A DNA stretch of 64,000 nt from Trichobilharzia szidati (taxonomy: Eukaryota > Platyhelminthes > Trematoda > Strigeidida > Schistosomatidae): positions 21,149,710 through 21,213,709 of the forward strand of contig OX235271.1 in assembly GCA_944472155.2 (NCBI GenBank), read 5' to 3'. A program made the translations under genes and the position numbers. Each line of letters begins with the position of its first letter. Position 1 is the first letter of the stretch. The notes under the pieces were generated by a model. It saw only the letters and a list, made by a program, of their open reading frames with translations, did no database searches and was not told the origin of the DNA. This document shows positions 56,589-64,000 of this stretch, piece by piece.

Positions 56589-57164
56589 CCATTACAAATA
56601 AGATTTTATTCTAATAAACCACACAGTGTTATACAGTAATATTAACTGATGACGTTTCGCGCACAATTTATTGCCACTCATAATCATATCAAGTCGCTCA
56701 CACAACTTTCTTGCTTCATTTATATACATGAGTGAAATTGATGATAAGACATTTGAAAAAAATCAGTAATATAAGATAATGTACATTCAGAAATAATAAT
56801 ATTAGTGTTATCAATCAAATACAATCAGATGGGAAGTAAGACAAGTGTTTTAATAGTCAAAGTAAGTAACCTGTTAGAATGTTATGATGTACGTGAATTG
56901 AAATAGAATTTTAAGATTATTTATTACCCTCCACTGATAAGACTGATGGTAATAATATCTTCCATATCTCTGGTATTTGCGTTGAGTCACTTCTATTGCA
57001 TGTGTTGGGTGTAGACTCGATGAACCAGGCAGGATTCAGTAATTAGTCTCTCTCTCCACCTACCTATATTACTTTTTAGAATTTCAACTCTGTCCCACAC
57101 ACCCTATTGTGTGGTTGTGCGCTGTTAATGTATGCGGTGCGATTGCTGAGTTGTTTTCCAAATT
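56589..57164. repeat. Left arm of a 1.46-kb palindrome
   Basis: 576 bp, reverse-complementary to 57472-58046. The outer edge is CCATTA.AAATAAGATTTTATT and the inner edge is GCTGAGTTGTTTTCCAAATT. A few indels and substitutions. Confidence 0.94.
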
Positions 57165-57471
57165 ATTTATCTTCGTGGGATCAATCATCCAGTTTTGTCA
57201 TAAAAGGAGGAGACATCTGAGGCCCTACGTAGGATTCTCAATAAAACAAGAATTAGGTTGGCATTCAAACCTACAAACTCACCCAGAGACAACCTCTGCA
57301 GGCTAAAAGACCCGGTGGACTCAATTAAACAAAAAAAGATATAATTTCTAAGATACCTTGCTATCACTGTGAGGTCAACTTCATAGATCAAACTAGTATA
57401 TCAGGAGTGGTAAAATTATCAGAATATAAGAATTTAGCTAAAGCTAGAATGATTGATCTGACACGATAAGA
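57165..57471 (+). pseudogene. PLE linker/endonuclease relic in the palindrome centre
   Basis: The 307-bp centre reads AFKPTNSPRDNLCRLKDPVD then SIKQKKI, a stop, and IPCYHCEVNFIDQT. This is the PLE 'KPTN.LR..L..LKDPV....+..VY.I.C..C...YIG.T' segment joining RT to GIY-YIG, with frame breaks. Confidence 0.68.
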
Positions 57472-58046
57472 AATTTGGAAAACAACTCAGCAATCGCACC
57501 GCATACATTAACAGCGCACAACCACACAATAGGGTGTGTGGGACAGAGTTGAAATTCTAAAAAGTAATTTAGGTAGGTGGAGAGAGAGATTAATTACTGA
57601 ATCCTGCCTGGTTCATCGAGTTTACACCCAACATATGCAATAGAAGAGGCTCAACGCAAATACCAGAGATATGGAAGATATTATTACCATCAGTCTTATC
57701 AGTGGAGGGTAATAAATAATCTTAAAATTCTATTTCAATTCACGTACATCATAACATTCTAACAAGTTGCTTATTTTGACTATAAAAACACTCGTCTTAC
57801 TTCCCATCTGATTGTATTTGATTGATAACACTAATATTATTATTTCTGAATGTACATTATCTTATATTACTGATTTTTTTCAAATGTCTTATCATCAATT
57901 TCACTCATGTATATAAATGAAGCAAAAGGTTGTGTGAGCGACTTGATATGATTATGAGTGGCAATAAATTGTGCTCGAAACGTCATCAGTTAATATTACT
58001 TTGTACCACTGTATGATTTATCAAAATAAAATCTTATGCATAATGG
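57472..58046. repeat. Right arm of the 1.46-kb palindrome
   Basis: Reverse complement of 56589-57164. It contains GTGCTCGAAACGTCATCAG, whose mirror (CTGATGACGTTTCGCGCAC) is at about 56647 in the left arm. Confidence 0.94.
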
Positions 58047-58282
58047 TGTTATACTGTAACACAGTGCCTAAGTCGTATGCTTATATCAATAATGCTATTC
58101 ATTTTACCTGAAAAGTCTCACTGACTTAGTCTTTAAGATTAAAAAGCAAAATGATATACTTTGCGTCTTAATAAATGTGCTTCTGGAAATTGAATGTGTA
58201 TTTATGAGTAGATTTGATGAATTCATACTACGATAGATGTTTCAATCTAGAGCAGTAAATTCACCCAACGTAAAATGCCAGT

Positions 58283-58521
58283 GCGTTGGTGGCATAGCCG
58301 TAGAATGCTCGCCAGCCATGCAGGTGGTCCGGGGTTCGATCCCCGGCCGACGCACTCCTTTACCTCGCTAAGTCAGTGATAAGACTGGCAAAGAGGGAAG
58401 GTTGGGCATGAGGCTAGCAACTACATCCCGTAAAAAATAGACACCACTACTACTGAAACTTCAAGCTGGCTCTAGCTTGAAGCCCCCTGTGTTCCACTGG
58501 GAACGTATAGGAGTAAAAAAA
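58283..58521 (+). mobile_element. tRNA-Gly-derived SINE, full length
   Basis: The 72-nt head (58283-58354) folds as tRNA-Gly(GCC)-like: acceptor GCGTTGG pairs with CCGACGC, with loop CAGCCAT. U33 is A and the anticodon stem has a mismatch, so it is a SINE head. The body runs to AAGCCCCCTGTGTTCCACTG, GGAACGTATAGGAG and an A-rich tail. Flanks AAAATGCCAG (left) and AAGATGCCAG (right) suggest a target duplication containing ATGCCAG. Confidence 0.82.
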
Positions 58522-58602
58522 GATGCCAGCTGGTCACAGGATAAAAGCTTAAAATGTTAGATATTGTTAGTCATCTATTGTGAAAGATTATTCCATATTT
58601 GT

Positions 58603-58822
58603 GCGTCGTTGGCGGTTCAGCAACAGAATGCTCACCAACCATGCACGTGGTTCGGAGTTCGATCACCGACTGACGCACTACTTAGCCGGTAGTAAATCCG
58701 GCAAAGAACGAAAGTTGTGCGCCAGGCTAGTGACTCCACCTTGTAAAAGAGAACACCACTGTGACTGAAGCTTCTAATCTCAAAACTTGGAGCCTTATGC
58801 TCCACTGGGAATATGAAGAAAA
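58603..58822 (+). mobile_element. tRNA-Gly-derived SINE, older copy
   Basis: The head (58603-58677) GCGTCGTTGGCGGTTCAGCA ... GAGTTCGATCACC is more diverged than its neighbour. The tail is GGAGCCTTATGCTCCACTGG, GAATATGAAGAAAA. Same orientation as the copy 80 bp upstream. Confidence 0.75.
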
Positions 58823-58973
58823 TTCAGTATTTGGCATTGGTAATACCAAGTTTATATTTTTTTGAGGGTGAACTTGCGGTTAGTACTCCTTCATCTGGAA
58901 TTATTCTGAAAATTTTATGTTCTTTTTCGTACTCACTCTATAGTTTCTGATATTATTTCCGTCTTTTCTTTAT

Positions 58974-59400
58974 TTATTGTTCATCTCTTGGATTCTGAGT
59001 GAGACATAGGTCTTCAGCAACACATCTCCACTTCACTTTGTTCTCTTCTGTTGCCTATCAGCTCCCATTTCCACTTCATATGATCTCCTCCATATTTTCC
59101 TCGGGAACCCTTGTCGCTTCCTATTCAAGTTCCATTCGAAGACCTTATGTGTATTATCATATAGCGGTTTCCTTAGCGTATATGCAGTCAATATCTCCAT
59201 CTCCGTCAACATATTTGTTAGACAATATAGGTTCTTGGTTGGTACTTTACCAGAGTTTCTTATTGCTCATCCTTTCTGGTCGTCTGATCTTGAATATTGA
59301 ACGGAGGCAGTTAATACTAAAAGTTTATAGCCTGCCAACACGTTGACTTGTCATTGATGTCGAAAATTCAGGTCTTATTCCATCTGTAGAGTGCTGTAGA
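58974..59400 (-). pseudogene. SR2/RTE-like LINE C-terminal region
   Basis: On the minus strand: SDDQKG/RRPERMSNKKLW, then TAYTLRKPLYDNTHKVFEWN, LNRKRQGFPRKIWRRSYEVE, and KVKWRCVAEDLCLTQNPRDE with Gln and stop at 58974. This is the 'W.WIGHTLRK ... WN..GKR.RG.P..TWRR ... W..L...LC' tail of RTE elements. Frames shift twice. Confidence 0.75.
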
Positions 59401-60842
59401 TCTCTATGCAGAGTAAGGAAGTTCTGTCTTGCTTTTCAAATCCTTGCTTTAACATCTTTATTTGCGCCGTCCTGTGGTTGAAAAGATGCTGCCTATTGAA
59501 GCGGATAACTTCATTTAGATTCCTCCCGTTGGTGGTGGTCGGTGCTTTCTATTTTTTATTATTTGCAGTGTTCTCACTATGATAATGCAACAACTTAACA
59601 TCACATTAGATGCATCTAACTTACAATGGAGCAGATGTGCAGATTATTTAGTCTTCTCTCACTTATTAAGTAATTTACTACCTCACACTTAAGCGCGCTT
59701 TACTTATGTTTGTGCTTAAGACTGACACGCCCTATTGCTGTGCTGTACGTTAATGTACTCCTGCTAGGCTAAATTTGATCATACTGTTTGTTTGCAAAAA
59801 AGCAGATAAATGGAGAAATCTGTTTTTTTTTTTTAATTCACAAATAACGTTTTCGTTAGTTATGGCGTCATGATGCATGATTCTAACAGATGTGCAGATA
59901 TGGTAGTAGTATTTTGTGAAATGACATTCTTTGTACAAGTCAGAAGTTTCTTAGAGAATAAAATACCAATTAATCATCTTTCTTGAAAGAACATGAAATG
60001 TGACTAAGGCAGTGAAAATCTAGTGGTTACGTATAGATTTATTCGGATGTATACTAGAGAGGAAGGAATAAACATTAAGCTATTCAGTCACTAATTATTC
60101 TAAAAATAGATACCTTTGATATAGGAAAGCAAATAAGTGGAAAGGTGATCTACAAATGCCATCTGAGAACAGTATTCTTTAGCATTGGTCTATGGTACTG
60201 ATTAAGCCAACCCTACGTGATTCCGATCACGTATTATCCAATCATCAGTAAACTGTTTTTCAATTCTAAGAATGCCTTTAATTGTTGGAAATAGAATTTA
60301 TGTTACCAGTAGTAAGGTTTGTGAAGAAACACGGACTGGTTCGAGGAAGACTTGATCACAGGTTTATATCAACTAGAAAATAGTTGGAGCGCAAGTAGAA
60401 TTAGACAACTGTATCGTTTTGGGTACTATTCAATAGTAGTATGAACTCATTTGAGAACAATTTCAAAGACGAATTCTTTGTTCCTCTCTCTCTCTCCATC
60501 TGCTTAGTTCCTACAATGTAGTGTTATCAGACGATTGAGTACCCTGACTGATTAAAAGAGTGAAGTCATGAGTACGTATCAGCAGTGCTCATTATTCGTT
60601 TCCTGATGGACTGTCGGAATCAGTGTCTTTTCTTTAATCTTTATGCAATATTTTGATATCTGACGGTGTGGCAGATCGTGACAGAAGCTTAAGCAAAGGC
60701 CCAAATTGCATCAGGATTACTGTCAACTGTTTCCCATCCGATATACCAGCTGAACTAGGAAAAACAGTCATCAGTGATAACACTAACTCCAATTGTCACC
60801 ATTATTGTATTGCGAAACTATGAATAGCTCATTGCAACACAA
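59401..60842. other. Unassigned sequence
   Basis: No gene is recognised. 59401-59560 may be further decayed RTE. A poly(T) tract lies at about 59822-59835 and (CT)n near 60485. Confidence 0.4.
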
Positions 60843-61229
60843 ATGGGAAGTCGGTCAGCTCTTCTATACAGGTCAGAAACTCGGCCAGCGTGTCAAGAAA
60901 AGCATTTCCAACAAGTTACACTATTGTATCAACAACTACCGTCTCTAGCTACATTCTCAAGATTAGATAGCCAGCCCGCCAGACGGAAAGAATCAGCAAC
61001 ACGAAACTCTCCAGTAGAACACACCAATCAAGGGCCGATTGCTCAATATATATCCAGGCGAGAATAGACGTCGATCGGGCACACGCCACAGAAAAGACCG
61101 TAGAATGATATCGCGCTCAATGCAGGTAATCGTGTAGCTAGTCAGTTGAAGAGGACAGCACAGAGTAGAACAAAGTGGAGACGTCTTGCTGAAGCCGCAT
61201 GTTCCACTCGAAACGCAAGGAAACAATAA
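60843..61229 (+). pseudogene. SR2/RTE-like LINE C-terminal region
   Basis: SALLYRSETRPACQEKHFQQ (RTE 'LLYGSETW'), LLYQQLPSL (matching FYQQLPSL of the out-of-frame reading at 26.28 kb), SIGHTPQKR ('WIGHTLRK'), then NRVASQLKRTAQSRTKWRRL and AEAACSTRNARKQ with stop at 61227-61229. Frames shift at least twice. The last part enters the left arm of the third palindrome. Confidence 0.75.
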
Positions 61230-62454
61230 TAATGTAATAATACTGGATATCTCATTAGATGATCACTTCAGCGTAACTTCTAGTGTATTTTTTATACCTA
61301 ATTAAAAAGATCTCGTTACTGCTAATTTATTATGGATTATCTTATAGATAAAGTTTTACTCATATACACATTCCTCTTCTCTTGTCATCATTCAATTGAC
61401 CTCGAACAGTGTGATTCTATTAGCTGTGCATGAAAGACAGAAACTATTTTGGCAGTGTGATTAAACAGAAATCTTGTTCATACTAATTCTATTTGAATTA
61501 CTTTTCTGTTTGTTAGTTAGTTTGTTTTTGTTATAACGTCTCTTCTGATTTAAAAGAAAGAGAGAAGTAAAAGTGACCAGGTTGTCCACTTGTAGTAGTA
61601 GTAGTAGTAGCTTTTGTTGTAGTATAACATTGTGATGACCTTATTACTTTGTAAATTTTCACGTTATTGATTTATTTACTAATGTGCCTGTAGTTTCCGC
61701 TCACCTTCATTAATATGTCCATAGGTAAATATAATAATAATAATAACAATAATAATAAGCGTGGTATTGTCTACTGCATCATGATGGACAACCTTATTTA
61801 ATGTGTTGTAGCACTATTGTCACCATCTCTCTTCTATCTAAAATAGAGAGTAGTAGTTCAAGCAGCTTAATTAGTTATCATGAGTTTTAAGCTTAACATA
61901 ATGCATAGTTGATGTACAGTGTTGGAAAGTTGTCAATGGCTTCTGGAAAATTCACTTCGTGTATGCAATTAACTAGCATAAATCTTGCCAAAAAGTATCT
62001 TTTATTGTGATATTAAACAATGCATATACTTGGAAATCAAAGGTGAAATGAATTTCCCTGAATGAAGGTTCAAATACACATTACTCATAGAGAGAATTTT
62101 CATCTCAAGTGGATGATTTCGACTCAGTTGTGTTCTCTCAGGAGCTGGTTGATTTAATTGCGAAGCTTTTGTCCCCGTCCCCCATCTAGACAACATCGCT
62201 TCAGCTCAGGTTTTAGTATGAAATGAACTCATTTGAATTCTCCATGAAATGATAATAAAATTGTGTCTCCTGGCAACCACTGTTGTGATTGGTTGTTGAT
62301 TTACATCTCTATTGATCATTTTTATTGACTTGGAATTTGAAATTTCTTGTCATGTGATTTATTTTTTATTAGTGGGTAAAGTTGTTCTATAATAATGTGT
62401 TTGTTGATCGCTTGCTGATTCATTTGAGTACCAGGTTTCTAGGAATTCCGTGAC
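61195..62454. repeat. Left arm of a palindrome larger than 2.8 kb
   Basis: At least 1,260 bp, reverse-complementary to 62727-64000. It includes the RTE stop region (GTTCCACTCGAAACGCAAGG), a (TAG)n tract at about 61595-61611 and an (ATA)n tract at about 61730-61757. It may extend further left. Confidence 0.93.
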
Positions 62455-62659
62455 TTCACATATGGTGTTTCCTTTATCCAGAAGAATTGAGAAACACTGC
62501 CGCACTCCAGTGTTGAAAGGAATAGAGAAAAAATACCTAATAACCGTCTTCAAGAAAAATGAATACCCACACAATTTCACCAATAGATGTTTAAACTCTA
62601 GTCATAACACCAACAAGAAACCATCATCACCATCATTTCATATCAATGCAAATAGATAA
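62450..62659 (+). pseudogene. PLE reverse-transcriptase fragment in the palindrome centre
   Basis: The frame reads HCRTPVLKGIEKKYLITVFK followed by KNEYPHNFTNRCLNSSHN. The 'L...F..N.YP..F.N.C' pattern is the PLE segment after the RT core, equivalent to KILLDNNYPKEFIRDYI at 10.7 kb. No catalytic motifs. Confidence 0.6.
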
Positions 62660-62726
62660 TTACGGACATCAATTTGATGATTAGGTAATGTAGAAATTTT
62701 GAAATAGAAGAAACACAAAAATTGCA

Positions 62727-63424
62727 GTCGTGGAATTCCTAGAAACCTGGTACTCAAATGAATCAGCAAGCGATCAACAAACACATTATTATAGAACAAA
62801 TTTACCCACTAATAAAAAATAAATCACATGACAAGAAATTTCAAATTCCAAGTCAATAAAAATGATCAATAGAGATGTAAATCAACAACCAATCACGACA
62901 GTGGTTGCCAGGAGACGCAACTTTATTATCATATTCATGGAGAATTCAAATGAGTTCATTTCATACTAAAACCTGAGCTGAAGCGATGTTGTCTAGATGG
63001 GGGATGAGGACGAAAGCTTCGCAATTAAATCAACCAACTCCTGAGAGAACACAACTAGATCGAAATCATCCACTTGAGCTGAAAATTCTCTCCATGAGTA
63101 ATGTGTATTTGAACCTTCATTAAAGGAAAATTCATTTCATCTTTGATTTCCAAGCATATGCATTCTTTAATATCACAATAAAAGATACTTTTTGGCAAGA
63201 TTTACGCTAGTTAACTGCATACACGAAGTGAATCTTCCAGAAGTCATTGACAACTTTCCAACACTGTACATCAACTATGCATTATGTTAAGCTTAAAACT
63301 CATGATAACTAATTAAGCTGCTTGAACTACTACTCTCTATTTTAGATAGAAGAGAGATGGTGACAATAGTGCTACAACACATTAAATAAGGTTGTCCATC
63401 ATGATGCAGTAGACAATACCACGT

Positions 63425-63463
<39 letters not shown>

Positions 63464-64000
63464 TTACCTATGGACATATTAATGAAGGTGAGCGGAAACT
63501 ACAGTCACATTAGTAAATAAATCAATAACGTGAAAATTTAAAAAGTATTGAGGTCATCACAATGTTATACTACAACAAAAGCTACTACTACTACTACCAA
63601 GTGGACAACCTGGTCACTTTTACCTCTCTTTCTTTTAAATCAGAAGAGACGTTATAAGAAAAACAACCTAACTAACAAACAGAAAAGTAATTCAGATAGA
63701 ATTAGTATGAACAAGATTTCTACTTAATTACACTGCAAAGATAGGTTCTGTCTTTCACGCACATCTAATAGAATCACACTGTTCGAGGTCAATTGGATGA
63801 TGACAAGAGAAGAGGAATGTGTATATGAGTAAAACTTTATGTATAAGATAATCCATAATAAATTAGCAGTAACGAGATCTTTTTAATTAGGTTTAAAAAA
63901 TCACTAGAAGTTACGCTGAAGTGATCATCTAATGAGATATTCAGTATTATTATTATTATTGTTTCCTTGCGTTTCGAGTGGAACATGAGGCTTCAACAAG
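62727..64000. repeat. Right arm of the third palindrome, cut by the window end
   Basis: Reverse complement of 61195-62454. The (ATT)n tract is longer here (about 63427-63461) than in the left arm. The last 40 bases mirror the RTE C-terminus, so the arm runs past the window. Confidence 0.93.

Noticed and set aside
58283..58354. tRNA-Gly gene
   Set aside because: The cloverleaf is close to tRNA-Gly(GCC), but U33 is changed, the anticodon stem has a mismatch, and it is joined to a SINE body and A-rich tail.

Overview
The window looks like a repeat-rich, AT-rich piece of a blood-fluke (schistosomatid trematode) nuclear genome. The evidence is a micro-exon gene with phase-1 exons of 30-36 nt, introns of about 28-53 nt in a Mutator-like transposase, SINEs with a hammerhead-like core of the Sm-alpha type, tRNA-Gly-derived SINEs, CR1-like and SR2/RTE-like LINEs, and Penelope-like elements (PLEs). 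There is no bacterial gene organisation. The species cannot be fixed from the sequence alone.

Layout. 0-3 kb: unassigned sequence with a 234-bp tandem duplication. 3.0-5.4 kb: a nearly complete PLE (reverse transcriptase plus GIY-YIG endonuclease) bounded by short inverted repeats. 5.7-8.7 kb: dispersed repeats, tRNA- and 5S-like fragments and a SINE. 8.84-12.21 kb: a large palindrome with 1.58-kb arms carrying PLE pieces around a 208-bp SINE-like centre. 14.3-21.2 kb: a host micro-exon gene (TATA box, signal-peptide exon, a run of tiny phase-1 exons, poly(A) signal) whose predicted coding exons sum to exactly 480 nt (159 aa). One of its introns holds a pure 432-bp (GAT)144 array flanked by a 13-bp inverted repeat. 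21.5-26.5 kb: dispersed repeat, a dead Ty3-type LTR element and a dead RTE joined to a CR1-type tail. 26.5-36.2 kb: minus-strand LINEs with ORF1 and ORF2, one of them interrupted by a SINE. 38.5-44.4 kb: more LINE fragments and an assembly gap (491 N). 45.7-46.1 kb: RTE ends. 46.7-48.8 kb: a Mutator-like transposase gene in seven exons, nearly intact. 50-53.6 kb: a diverged direct duplication of old minus-strand RT relics. 55.6-64 kb: PLE relics, a second and a third large palindrome, two tRNA-Gly SINEs and RTE C-terminal pieces.

How it fits together. Almost everything coding is mobile DNA; the only good host-gene candidate is the micro-exon gene at 14.3-21.2 kb, probably a secreted glycopeptide precursor. 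Two relationships recur. First, every large inverted repeat in the window contains or encloses PLE sequence. Second, the 3' tail of the tRNA-Gly SINE resembles the last codons of the RTE-type LINE fragments, as expected for a SINE mobilised by that LINE. All calls come from reading the sequence; no database search was run.
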